From F23-B02 sp963613665 (GTDB lineage: Bacteria; Bacillota; Clostridia; Oscillospirales; Oscillospiraceae), in NCBI GenBank assembly GCA_963613665.1, contig CAVEAL010000001.1:124001-188000 (forward strand): a DNA stretch of 64,000 bases, written 5' to 3'. Below the pieces are notes generated by a model. The model made no database searches. It saw only the letters and a program-made list of their open reading frames with translations, and was not told where the DNA came from. Position numbers and translations under genes: made by a program. How positions within the stretch are numbered: the first letter of the stretch is position 1; each line of letters opens with the position of its first letter. Positions 8,355 through 16,200 of this stretch are shown piece after piece.

Positions 8355-9695
8355 TTGAAAAAGCTCATGATATTTTTTGCGTGCGTGGCCTGTAAGGCCA
8401 CGCACTGCTTGTTGCGCCTGTTTAATTTCGGCGCAACCTCGCTCCCCGGAGCGCTGGCACTGAAGATATGCCCCGATGTCCTCGCTTTTGCCGCAAAAAA
8501 TGTCGATATCATTGCCGTTACGGGGACAAACGGCAAGACCACCTCCTGCCGCATGGCAGAGCGTGCCCTGCAAAACTCGGGAAGGCGCGTGTGCTCGAAC
8601 CGCTCGGGCGCAAATCTCATGCCGGGCATAACGGCGGCGCTTATATCAAACCTGCGTCTCACGGGCGGCGTTAAATGCGAAAGCGCCGTCATTGAGTGCG
8701 ACGAGGCCGCGTGCAGGCTCGTGCTCGGCCAAATGAGGCCGCGAGTGCTGCTCGTTACGAACCTCTTCCGCGATCAGCTCGACCGCTACGGAACGCTCAA
8801 GCGTCCGCGCGACTGCATAGCCGAAGGGCTGCGCTCATCGCCGGAAACTACGGCGGTCATAAACGCCGACTGTCCAATGGCGGTGAGCATAGCGCGCCTT
8901 TGCCCGAACAAAACCGTGTACTGCGGCGTATCCGAGCATAAAAAGCCGCGCGTCGGCAGCGGCGAGGACAGCAGCTGCCCCGTCTGCGGCGGAGCGCTGC
9001 GATACGGCGGCGTGAGCTACGCGAGTCTCGGCAGCTTTGCCTGCGGCTGCGGCTTTGCGCGGCCGCAGCCGGCGTTTTACGCAGACTCCGTTCTGCCTGA
9101 CGGAAGCTTTGTGCTCTGTGTGGGCGAGGAGAAAACGCTCTGCGCTCCGGCACTTTTGGGGCTTTATAACGTGTATAACGCCGTCGGAGCCGCTGCTGCG
9201 GCGATGACTGACGGCGTGCCGCTTTCCGCTGCCTCGGACGCCGTGCAGAGCTTTGAGCGCGGCTTCGGCAGAATGGAGAGCTTCCCACTCGGAAGGCGCG
9301 GAGCCGAGATGATACTCATAAAAAACACGGCCGCCGCCGACCAGACCATAGCCGGACTCTGCCGCGCAGCGGGCGATAAGACCCTCGTGCTTGCGGTAAA
9401 CGACCGCACGGCCGACGGGACGGACATTTCATGGCTTGATGAGGCCGATTTCGGGATGCTGTCGCGCCGCGGCGGCGTAAAGCGTGCCTGCGTCTGCGGC
9501 GACCGCGCGGAGGCCGCCGAAAAAAGGCTCAAGCGCGAAAATATACCCTGTAAATCTTACGAAAACTATGATAAACTTATAGCGGCTCTGCGGGACGAAG
9601 AAAATCGCATTTTCATCCTGCCGACCTACACCGCAATGCTTGAAATGCGCTCAAGGCTCATAAAAAAGCTCGGCGGCAAAAATTTCTGGGAATAG
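8355..9695 (+). CDS. murT: Lipid II isoglutaminyl synthase, MurT subunit
   Basis: The open frame begins with TTG right after glmS; an alternative ATG lies at 8367. The 446-residue protein has the Mur-ligase P-loop GTNGKTT at residues 57-63. A four-cysteine zinc ribbon (SCPVCGG and FACGCGF, about 202-224) is inserted in the middle domain. A C-terminal DUF1727 domain carries NDRTADGTDISWLDEADF, the MurT-specific region. With GatD, MurT amidates the alpha-carboxyl of D-glutamate in lipid II. gatD normally follows directly, but here an amidohydrolase gene does. Either gatD lies elsewhere or this MurT works with another amidotransferase. Confidence 0.9.
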   Translation: MKKLMIFFACVACKATHCLLRLFNFGATSLPGALALKICPDVLAFAAKNVDIIAVTGTNGKTTSCRMAERALQNSGRRVCSNRSGANLMPGITAALISNLRLTGGVKCESAVIECDEAACRLVLGQMRPRVLLVTNLFRDQLDRYGTLKRPRDCIAEGLRSSPETTAVINADCPMAVSIARLCPNKTVYCGVSEHKKPRVGSGEDSSCPVCGGALRYGGVSYASLGSFACGCGFARPQPAFYADSVLPDGSFVLCVGEEKTLCAPALLGLYNVYNAVGAAAAAMTDGVPLSAASDAVQSFERGFGRMESFPLGRRGAEMILIKNTAAADQTIAGLCRAAGDKTLVLAVNDRTADGTDISWLDEADFGMLSRRGGVKRACVCGDRAEAAEKRLKRENIPCKSYENYDKLIAALRDEENRIFILPTYTAMLEMRSRLIKKLGGKNFWE

Positions 9696-9709
9696 ACGAG
9701 GATAAACGA

Positions 9710-10978
9710 ATGATACGCTTTTATAACGGCAGAGTGCTGCGCTTTGCGCCGGATGCCGAAATATCGGAGTGTGAGGTGTGGACCGACGGCGGAGAGATAT
9801 GCCATGTGGGCGCCGCGGCCGGCGGTCTGCCGCAGTTTGAGCGCGAGATCGACCTTCGCGGAGACCTGCTCATTCCGGGCTTTAAAAATGCGCACACGCA
9901 CTCGGGCATGACCTTCCTGCGCTCACTTGCCGACGATATGCCGCTGGACAAATGGCTCAGCGAGCAGGTCTGGCCGAGAGAAGCGCGCCTGAGCCCCGAC
10001 GGACTGTACGTCATGACGCGCCTTGCCGTCATGGAATACCTCTCAAGCGGAATAACGAGCTGCTTTGACATGTATTTTCACAACGATGCCTTCGTTTCCG
10101 CCTGCATAGACTCCGGCTTCCGCGCGGTGCTCTGCGGCGATATGAACAACTTCGACAGCGACTATACGCTGCTTGAGGATAAATTCCTGCGCTACAACAA
10201 AACGCACGAGCTCATCTCGTACCGCCTCGGCTTCCACGCCGAGTACACGACGAGCATGGAGCGTATGCGCTTCGTGGCGGAGCTCGTGCAGAAATATAAA
10301 GAGCCCATGTTCGTCCACTCATCGGAAACGGCCTCCGAGGTTCAAGGCTGCATCGAGCGCTACGGCGCAACGCCGACGGTGCTTTTCGACAGGCTCGGCA
10401 TGTACGACTACGGCGGCGGCGCGTTCCACTGCGTGCACATGAGTGAGCAGGACATCGGTATATTCAGAAAGCGCGGCCTGACGGCGGTGCTCAACCCCGC
10501 CTCGAACCTGAAGCTTGCAAGCGGCATCGCGCCGGTAAAGCGCTTTCTCGACGAGGGCATAGCCCTTGCCATAGGCACCGACGGCGCAGGCTCGAATAAC
10601 GCCCTTGATATGTTCCGCGAGATGTACCTCGTGAGCGTGCTCGCAAAATACCGCGAGAGCGACGCGGCGGCGGTGGACGCATGCAGCGTATTAAAGGCCG
10701 CCTGCGTCGGCGGCGCGAGGGCGATGGGGCTTGAGCGCTGCGACGGTATTGCCGTCGGGAAAAAGGCCGATCTTGCCGTTATCGACCTGAGCCGCCCGAA
10801 CATGCGCCCGATAAACAACATCACAAAGAATATCGTGTACGCCGGAAGCAAGGAAAACGTGCGCCTTACGATGGTAAACGGCCGCATACTGTACGAAAAC
10901 GGCGAATTCTTCATCGGTGAGGATGCACGGAAGATCTACGACGAAGCGGAAAAGATAATGGAGACGATAAAAAAGTGA
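9710..10978 (+). CDS. Amidohydrolase, MtaD/chlorohydrolase-like deaminase family
   Basis: The 422-residue product has the composite beta-sandwich and metal-dependent TIM-barrel architecture. LIPGFKNAHTHSGMTFLRSL carries the H-x-H metal ligands. Further ligands are in GFHAEYTT and AFHCVHM, and AIGTDGAGSNN holds the catalytic aspartate. This pattern fits 5'-methylthioadenosine/S-adenosylhomocysteine deaminases and related aminohydrolases of nucleobases. The gene follows murT by 14 bases and overlaps the PHP gene by 4 bases, so the pair probably acts on nucleoside- or nucleotide-derived compounds. The substrate is not certain. Confidence 0.82.
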   Translation: MIRFYNGRVLRFAPDAEISECEVWTDGGEICHVGAAAGGLPQFEREIDLRGDLLIPGFKNAHTHSGMTFLRSLADDMPLDKWLSEQVWPREARLSPDGLYVMTRLAVMEYLSSGITSCFDMYFHNDAFVSACIDSGFRAVLCGDMNNFDSDYTLLEDKFLRYNKTHELISYRLGFHAEYTTSMERMRFVAELVQKYKEPMFVHSSETASEVQGCIERYGATPTVLFDRLGMYDYGGGAFHCVHMSEQDIGIFRKRGLTAVLNPASNLKLASGIAPVKRFLDEGIALAIGTDGAGSNNALDMFREMYLVSVLAKYRESDAAAVDACSVLKAACVGGARAMGLERCDGIAVGKKADLAVIDLSRPNMRPINNITKNIVYAGSKENVRLTMVNGRILYENGEFFIGEDARKIYDEAEKIMETIKK

Positions 10979-11814
10979 GAGAAATTGACCTTCATGTTCA
11001 CACGAATATATCCGACGGCTCGGAAACGCCGAGCGATACTGTGCGGTACGCGGCCAAGCTCGGTCTGCGCGCCATTGCAATTACCGACCATGACAGCGTA
11101 AACGGCGTCGCCGAGGCGCGCAGGGCAGGGAAAGAGTACGGCGTTGAGATCGTTCCCGGCATTGAGCTCGGCTGCGGCTGGTACGGCAGGGAGGTGCACA
11201 TGCTCGGCTACGACCTCGACGTAAGCTCGAAGAAGCTGCCGCCGGTGCTCGACTGGATAGTGCGCGACCGCGACGAGCGCAACAGAAAAATGGTGGACAT
11301 GCTCGCTAAAGACGGACTTTCCATAGACCTGGACGAGCTCCAGGCAAGGCACCCCGGCTCCACCATCGGCAGACCGCATTTTGCGCTGTGCCTTGTCGAA
11401 CAGGGCTTTGCCGAAAGCGTGCAGGATGCCTTCGAGCGCCTGCTTGACCCCGGCTGCAAGTACTATATCCGCCGCCATTTTCTGAGTGTGGAGGAAGCGG
11501 CGGAGCTCATCCGCTCGGCGGGCGGCAGGCCGGTCATTGCGCACCCGAGGCAGTACAAGCTCACGCCCGAGCGCTTTACCGAGCTCATGGAGCGTGCCGT
11601 AGCCTGCGGAGTCGCGGGACTGGAGTGCTATTACTCCGGCTACTCGCCCGAGATCGTCGCGCAGTATCTTGCCGCCGCGAAGGAATACGGCCTGTGTCCG
11701 ACCGCCGGCAGCGACTGGCACGGCAAAAACAAGCCCCATATCAGCCTCGGCAGCGGCATAAACGGCGAGCTCGCCGCCCCCTACGAACTGCTTGAAAATT
11801 TGAGAAACAGATGA
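10975..11814 (+). CDS. PHP domain phosphoesterase, YciV/RNase AM-like
   Basis: It starts with GTG in a GTGA overlap with the deaminase gene. The 279-residue protein begins REIDLHVHTNISDGSETPSD, with the first PHP metal motif H-x-H, followed by ITDHDSV (second motif). Later ligands are in VIAHPRQY and TAGSDWHGKN. The length and insert between motifs match 3',5'-nucleoside-bisphosphate phosphatase and 5'-3' RNase AM family members. Coupling with a deaminase suggests nucleotide salvage or turnover. It ends at a bidirectional terminator. Confidence 0.85.
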   Translation: MREIDLHVHTNISDGSETPSDTVRYAAKLGLRAIAITDHDSVNGVAEARRAGKEYGVEIVPGIELGCGWYGREVHMLGYDLDVSSKKLPPVLDWIVRDRDERNRKMVDMLAKDGLSIDLDELQARHPGSTIGRPHFALCLVEQGFAESVQDAFERLLDPGCKYYIRRHFLSVEEAAELIRSAGGRPVIAHPRQYKLTPERFTELMERAVACGVAGLECYYSGYSPEIVAQYLAAAKEYGLCPTAGSDWHGKNKPHISLGSGINGELAAPYELLENLRNR

Positions 11815-11840
11815 AAAAAGCTCCCATACGGGAGCTTTTT
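11815..11840. terminator. Bidirectional terminator between PHP gene and aldehyde dehydrogenase gene
   Basis: AAAAAGCTCCC / GGGAGCTTTTT forms an 11-base-pair stem with a 4-base loop and serves both converging genes. Confidence 0.92.
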
Positions 11841-11842
11841 CA

Positions 11843-13264
11843 TTATCCGAGCATTTTTTTGACGAGCTTGGCCTTCTTTTCGGTATAGGGGAAGTATCTT
11901 ACCGGGACATCGGCGGGGAAGCTGTTTGCCAGCACAGTTCTGCGGTGCGAGAAGGTGTCGAAGCTCTGCTTTCCGTGATACGAGCCCATGCCGGAGGCGC
12001 CCACGCCGCCGAAGGCCGCGTTCGAGCTTGCGATATGCATTATCGTGTCGTTTATGCAGCCGCCGCCGAAGGAGCAGGAGTCGAGCACTCTGCTCTGCGC
12101 CTCGGTGTTCTGCGAGAAAAAGTACAGCGCCAGCGGCTTCGGACGGACCCTGATGTATTCAATGCATTCGCCGAGGTCAGAGTAGCCTATAACGGGCAGG
12201 ATGGGGCCGAATATCTCGCGGTTCATTGCGGGCGAGCCGGGAGCAAGCTCCGTGAGCAACGTCGGCTCTATGAAGCGGCTCTCGGGATCGGTTCCGCCGC
12301 CGAGCACTGCCCGGCCGCTCCTGAGCACGCCGCACAGACGCTCGAAATGCTTGTCGTTTATGATATGCACCATATCCGACATGTCTCCGTTCGGGAAAAA
12401 TTCGCCGAGCACGCTGCGGTATTCCTCGATAAAGCGCTCCTTGACGCTCTCGTGTATGAGCAGATAGTCCGGCGCGACGCAGGTCTGACCGGCGTTGAGC
12501 ACCTTGCCGAAGGCAATCTTGCGCGCGGCCAGATGCAGGTTGGCCGTCTCGTCCACTATGACGGGGCTTTTGCCGCCGAGCTCCAGCGTGACGGGAATGA
12601 GGCGGCTCGATGCCGACTCCATGACCGTTTTTCCGACGTTTACGCTGCCGGTGAAGAAAATATAGTCAAAATCCGCATCGAGCAGGGCCTTGTTCTCCTC
12701 GCGGCCGCCCTCGACTACGGCGACGTATTCCGGAGGAAACACGCTTTCTATTATCGTCCGGATGGCGTGCGAGCTGCTCGGCGCATAGGCCGAGGGCTTT
12801 ATGACGGCGCAGTTGCCGGAGGATATGGCACCGACGAGCGGCATGAAGCAAAGCTGAACGGGGTAGTTCCACGGAGCCATTATGAGCACCGAGCCGTAGG
12901 GCTCGGGCACGGTAAAGCACTTGGCGGGAAGCTGCGCCATTGCCGATCTCACGCGGCGCTTGCCTGTCCAGTCATACAGATGGTCGAGGTGATAGTTTAT
13001 CTCGTCGAGCACAAGTCCCGTCTCGCACATATACGTCTCATACGGGTGCTTGTGCAGGTCCTTCATCAGTGCGCTGCATATGAGCTCGTCGTTATCGACT
13101 ATCGCCCTTTTGAGCTTTCTGAGCATATTTTTCCTGAATATGACCGAACGCGTCGCACCGGAGGCATAATATTCCTTCTGCGCGGCAAGCAGCTCCTCTG
13201 CACGGCCGCCCTCCGCGGCTTTGCCTGCCTGCGCCGGAGGCGAATAAAGCTGGATCTCTGACAT
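11843..13264 (-). CDS. Aldehyde dehydrogenase, class 3-like
   Basis: This 473-residue NAD(P)+-dependent aldehyde dehydrogenase lacks an N-terminal extension. Landmarks include MAPWNYP, IFFTGSVNVGKTVM (Rossmann glycine motif), ELGGKSPVIV with the general-base glutamate, and GQTCVAPDYLL with the catalytic cysteine. Its overall form resembles fatty/coniferyl aldehyde dehydrogenases (ALDH3, YwdH-like). It likely oxidises medium-chain or aromatic aldehydes to acids. The ATG at 13264 is preceded by AGAGAGGAAAGTGG. It appears to be monocistronic and converges on the PHP gene. The physiological aldehyde is unknown. Confidence 0.92.
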   Translation of the reverse strand: MSEIQLYSPPAQAGKAAEGGRAEELLAAQKEYYASGATRSVIFRKNMLRKLKRAIVDNDELICSALMKDLHKHPYETYMCETGLVLDEINYHLDHLYDWTGKRRVRSAMAQLPAKCFTVPEPYGSVLIMAPWNYPVQLCFMPLVGAISSGNCAVIKPSAYAPSSSHAIRTIIESVFPPEYVAVVEGGREENKALLDADFDYIFFTGSVNVGKTVMESASSRLIPVTLELGGKSPVIVDETANLHLAARKIAFGKVLNAGQTCVAPDYLLIHESVKERFIEEYRSVLGEFFPNGDMSDMVHIINDKHFERLCGVLRSGRAVLGGGTDPESRFIEPTLLTELAPGSPAMNREIFGPILPVIGYSDLGECIEYIRVRPKPLALYFFSQNTEAQSRVLDSCSFGGGCINDTIMHIASSNAAFGGVGASGMGSYHGKQSFDTFSHRRTVLANSFPADVPVRYFPYTEKKAKLVKKMLG

Positions 13265-13511
13265 TTTTCCACTTTCCTCTCTAAAAAAGTTGTTTCGGAA
13301 AGTATATCATCGAAAACGGAAAAAAACAACAAGATAAAATTAATAAAACTATGAGAGACGCATACGCAAAAGCGCAAAAATTCTAAAATTAAATATTTTT
13401 TGAAAAAAAGTTTAGTCAAGGTGAAATATTACGGCTTGTTCTCCGTCTATATAGTCAGAGGGTCTGATGACCCATACCCCCCTTGAAAAAATATGTGGAA
13501 GGAGAACAACT
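13265..13511. other. AT-rich gap upstream of the first 29-residue peptide gene
   Basis: This region separates the aldehyde dehydrogenase start from the peptide gene. It is much richer in A/T than its surroundings and should hold both divergent promoters, but I see no convincing -35/-10 pair. A small hairpin GGGTC-TGAT-GACCC lies at 13460-13473, about 38 bases before the peptide start. Confidence 0.5.
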
Positions 13512-13601
13512 ATGGACATCAATCTCGACAAATACGACGAGCAGTTTACAATTTTAGGCAAGCTGGCAGCACTTTGGCTCATGCTGAAGATCATCTTCTG
13601 A
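13512..13601 (+). CDS. 29-residue hydrophobic peptide, copy 1
   Basis: A very short gene with an excellent ribosome binding site (GGAAGGAGAACAACT before the ATG) and its own terminator. The peptide has an acidic N-terminal half, MDINLDKYDEQFTIL, and a hydrophobic, slightly basic C-terminal half, GKLAALWLMLKIIF. The second peptide gene 170 bases downstream has the same length, the same last 14 residues and the same gene plan, which is strong evidence that both are expressed. The C-terminal half could form a short amphipathic or membrane-inserting helix. No cysteine, double-glycine leader or signal peptide is present. Possible roles are a signalling peptide, a leaderless bacteriocin, a type I toxin or a small membrane-protein regulator; I cannot choose between them. 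Confidence 0.72.
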   Translation: MDINLDKYDEQFTILGKLAALWLMLKIIF

Positions 13602-13616
13602 TCAAAGCTGTGCACA

Positions 13617-13650
13617 ACAGACCGCCGGAGATACGGCGGTCTGTTATTTT
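13617..13650 (+). terminator. Terminator after peptide copy 1
   Basis: Stem ACAGACCGCCG / CGGCGGTCTGT is followed by TATTTTT, 15 bases after the stop codon. It isolates copy 1 as a monocistronic short transcript. Confidence 0.9.
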
Positions 13651-13773
13651 TACCCAAAGCACGAATAAAAATATAAAAAACTAAAAAAACATGCAATATA
13701 TAACTTTTTGATGCGTCAATATAGGTGAAGGCTGAAAAGCACTACATATTTACTCAAGGAAAGGAGAACCGCA

Positions 13774-13863
13774 ATGAACGACAATATGCAGGTCCCCGAG
13801 ATCGATTACGCAACGATCGGCAAGCTGGCAGCACTTTGGCTCATGCTGAAGATCATCTTCTGA
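13774..13863 (+). CDS. 29-residue hydrophobic peptide, copy 2
   Basis: Preceded by AAGGAAAGGAGAACCGCA, this gene encodes MNDNMQVPEIDYATI followed by GKLAALWLMLKIIF. It equals copy 1 in length and in the last 14 residues, while the N-terminal 15 residues share almost nothing beyond acidity. The 46 bases from 13819 to 13864 are identical to 13557-13602, including every third codon position and the base after the stop. It also has its own terminator. Two independent short transcripts carrying one conserved hydrophobic tail with variable acidic heads suggest a functional peptide family rather than chance ORFs. Confidence 0.72.
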   Translation: MNDNMQVPEIDYATIGKLAALWLMLKIIF

Positions 13864-13894
13864 TTCAAATTATCCTCCCCCCCCAATTAATTGA

Positions 13895-13925
13895 AAATGC
13901 ACCGTCCTCACGGGCGGTGCATTTT
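13895..13925. terminator. Bidirectional terminator after peptide copy 2
   Basis: AAATGCACCG / CGGTGCATTT with flanking A and T runs serves peptide copy 2 on the plus strand and the phosphatase gene on the minus strand. A run of eight C lies just before it (about 13877-13884). Confidence 0.88.
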
Positions 13926-13928
13926 TCG

Positions 13929-14735
13929 TTATTCAAGATACATTGTACGCAGCTGCGAGATCCTGTTCTGCGTAAGGCCGAGTTTTTCGGCCAGATAGCG
14001 CTCGACGCTGCCGCACTGCTCGGTGCAGCTTTGGAACATGGCGTCGAGATAGCTCTCGTGCGTGGTGTTGAGCCAGTAGATCGACTCAAGCAGCTCCTCG
14101 TCGTTTGTGAGCTCACGGCAGGCGTCGGTGTCACTGCGGATCTTTTCCGCGCAGACGAGGGCCGTGTACATGTAGTCGCGCATGATATCCTCACGCGACG
14201 CACCGAGGGCGTACAGCAGCAGCGCAGCTGCAACTCCGGCTCTGTCCTTTCCCATTGCGCAGTGGAACAGCACGGCGCCGTCCCCGTTTGCAAGGACACA
14301 GTCGAAAAAACGGCGATACTGCTGCACGGCGTTTTCGCTCTCGACCAGTATCGGATACAGCGAGCGCATTTTCGCCATGCCGCCCTCCCTGAGATCCCGG
14401 GCATAGTCTGCGCGCTTCAGGCCGTCGTAGGGGTCCTCGACGGATTCGCGCGTTATGCCGGGGATAAGATCGGACACCACGGGACAGTGCACAAAGCGCA
14501 CACCGTCCGGCAGCCTGTCCTTTTTAAGAGCCAGCTCCGAGGGACTCCGGAGATCGACGACCGCGGAAAGCCTTATGTGGGTCAGCTTTTCGAGATCTGC
14601 CTCCGTGAGCCGCGAGAGTTCGCCCGATCTTATGAGTTTGTGCTTTTTTACCGTTCTGCCTCCGGCGGCCCGGATGCCTCCGAGGTCGCGGGCATTTATC
14701 TGGCCGCGGAGAAAGCTCTCGGGCAGATAGCTCAT
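13929..14735 (-). CDS. Tyrosine-phosphatase-like protein (Y_phosphatase3 type)
   Basis: The 268-residue protein has the phosphatase loop HCAMGKDRAG (C-x5-R, about residues 157-166) and the N-terminal NARDLGGIRAAGGRTVKKHK typical of atypical PTP/LipA-like phosphatases. These enzymes hydrolyse phosphotyrosine, phosphoinositides or small sugar phosphates. Its ATG overlaps the stop of the upstream dehydrogenase gene by 4 bases, so it is the last gene of the catabolic operon. That coupling favours a metabolic phosphatase acting on a pathway intermediate over a signalling enzyme, but this is inference. Confidence 0.85.
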   Translation of the reverse strand: MSYLPESFLRGQINARDLGGIRAAGGRTVKKHKLIRSGELSRLTEADLEKLTHIRLSAVVDLRSPSELALKKDRLPDGVRFVHCPVVSDLIPGITRESVEDPYDGLKRADYARDLREGGMAKMRSLYPILVESENAVQQYRRFFDCVLANGDGAVLFHCAMGKDRAGVAAALLLYALGASREDIMRDYMYTALVCAEKIRSDTDACRELTNDEELLESIYWLNTTHESYLDAMFQSCTEQCGSVERYLAEKLGLTQNRISQLRTMYLE

Positions 14736-16177
14736 AGGCCCGCGTCCATCGCCTCTGCGCGGTCGATGAGCTTCTGCACGAAGTCATCGGTCCAGAAGCC
14801 GGTGAAGTGCAGCAGGTCTATGACCGAGAAGCGGTTGCGCATGAGGTGGCAGTTGGTGACGGCCCAGCGGACGGTCTTTTCGTCCACGGGGAAGTTGAGC
14901 TTTGAATATCTTGTGGGTGCGTTTGCCTTGTGCATGCAGCCGGCAATGTACTCGGGCTTCTTGACCCAGGGCGCGACGGTGTTTTTGAACTCGTCGAAGC
15001 TATCGAGGAAGGCCTTGAACTCGGCCTTGTGATCGTGCCAGCGCTGCAGCTTCTTCTGATAATCGGCCCAGCACTCGTTTGCGGCGTTGTGCGTATCGTC
15101 GAGCCAGTCAAAGGCGGCTTTCACGCGCGGCTCCATCTCCTCAAAAGAGGGATAGCACTTGTCGGGATCGACCTGCTTCGGGTCGAAGTCGTTCAGGAGC
15201 CAGTCCCAGATTATCTCAGACATGATGCCCGAAACGGCGACCTGGGTGCCGTGGTAGCAGATGCCGGTCTTGCGCACGCCGGAGGCCATATCGACAAGAT
15301 GGCTCATGACGTGCTCCGAACCCGAGGCGGGGGAGCTCTCGTTTGCAAGACCCATGGAAAGGCCGCTGAGAGTCAGAACGTTTGCGAGCTCACCGAGCGT
15401 CCTGGCGTCGCCCGCCGCGAGCTTGCCGGAGTTTTCGAGCAGCCTGTCGCACTGGGTGCGGATCATGTCCGAGGGCGCGGTGTGGAAATTCTGCCCCATG
15501 CCGAGAACGTTGCCGAGATACCAGTCAACGGGTGCCGTCCAGGTTGCGACAAGGTCGCCGTAGCCGCTGACGTTCATCTCCGCGGGAGCAGCGGCGACGA
15601 TGTCGAGGTCGATGATGAGAATGAGCGGATAGCGTGAGTGAACGGTGCGCTTAACGCCGTTAATGAGCATGACCGATGAGTCGTCGGAGAAGGCGTTTAC
15701 AGACAGCGCGGTCTGGACGATGACCAGCGGCAGCGGGTTTTCGTGGTCGTAGTAATAGGTGGAATACTTGCACAGATCGCAGATCGTGCCGCCGCCTATG
15801 CCGACGACGATGTCCTTGCCCTCAAAATGCGCCTGTATCCTGGCTGCGTTTTCCGGCGTTGCATGGACGATGCTGTCCGGCTCGCTTATAACGAGCCATT
15901 CGACCTCGTATTCCTCGTCAAGATAAGCCTTCACAGCCTCCTTGACGTTCTTTCCGTCCACATCGACGATCTCCGTGGGACCCGTTACCATGAGGACCTT
16001 TTTGCCCCCGGTAAGGCTCTTTACGGCGGAGCAGACCTTCTTGGCCGCACCGTGCTCGATGTGTATCTCCTTCATGCCGATGCCGCAGAGCCTGTCGGAA
16101 CCGGGCTGCGCCTTGAGTATCGTGCGCAGCTCGTCAAGCTTTGTTGCGTCGGCTTCTATCAAACGGTTGTCAATCAT
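14732..16177 (-). CDS. Glycerol-1-phosphate dehydrogenase-like (EgsA/AraM superfamily) enzyme
   Basis: The 481-residue protein belongs to the iron/zinc-containing polyol dehydrogenase superfamily. GIGGGTICDLCKYSTYY binds NAD, and NAFSDDSSVML contains the substrate-side aspartates. SGSEHVMSHLVDM and YHGTQVAVSGIM hold the metal histidines. It is about 80-100 residues longer than ordinary EgsA/AraM (about 350-400), mostly after the metal site. It likely interconverts a phosphorylated polyol and a ketose phosphate. It lies between the FGGY kinase gene and the phosphatase gene in one transcript. A second, clearly different member sits at 22759-24006. The substrate is not assigned. Confidence 0.82.
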   Translation of the reverse strand: MIDNRLIEADATKLDELRTILKAQPGSDRLCGIGMKEIHIEHGAAKKVCSAVKSLTGGKKVLMVTGPTEIVDVDGKNVKEAVKAYLDEEYEVEWLVISEPDSIVHATPENAARIQAHFEGKDIVVGIGGGTICDLCKYSTYYYDHENPLPLVIVQTALSVNAFSDDSSVMLINGVKRTVHSRYPLILIIDLDIVAAAPAEMNVSGYGDLVATWTAPVDWYLGNVLGMGQNFHTAPSDMIRTQCDRLLENSGKLAAGDARTLGELANVLTLSGLSMGLANESSPASGSEHVMSHLVDMASGVRKTGICYHGTQVAVSGIMSEIIWDWLLNDFDPKQVDPDKCYPSFEEMEPRVKAAFDWLDDTHNAANECWADYQKKLQRWHDHKAEFKAFLDSFDEFKNTVAPWVKKPEYIAGCMHKANAPTRYSKLNFPVDEKTVRWAVTNCHLMRNRFSVIDLLHFTGFWTDDFVQKLIDRAEAMDAGL

Positions 16178-16200
16178 TTTCGATTACTTCCTTATTAAAA

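Noticed and set aside
11945..13261. 438-residue plus-strand frame
   Set aside because: Antisense to the aldehyde dehydrogenase gene, with no motif or ribosome binding site.
13493..13684. Alternative frame over peptide copy 1 sharing RQAGSTLAHAEDHLLI with the frame over copy 2
   Set aside because: This shared string is only the other-frame reading of the identical 46 bases. It has no ribosome binding site and would run through the terminator hairpin.
13877..13884. Run of eight C, considered as a phase-variable tract
   Set aside because: It lies after the stop codon of peptide copy 2 and before the terminator, not in a coding region or promoter spacer.
13725..15032. A 435-residue plus-strand frame starting over peptide copy 2
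   Set aside because: It is antisense to the phosphatase and dehydrogenase genes for most of its length. The 29-codon frame has the ribosome binding site and a matching partner; the longer frame does not.
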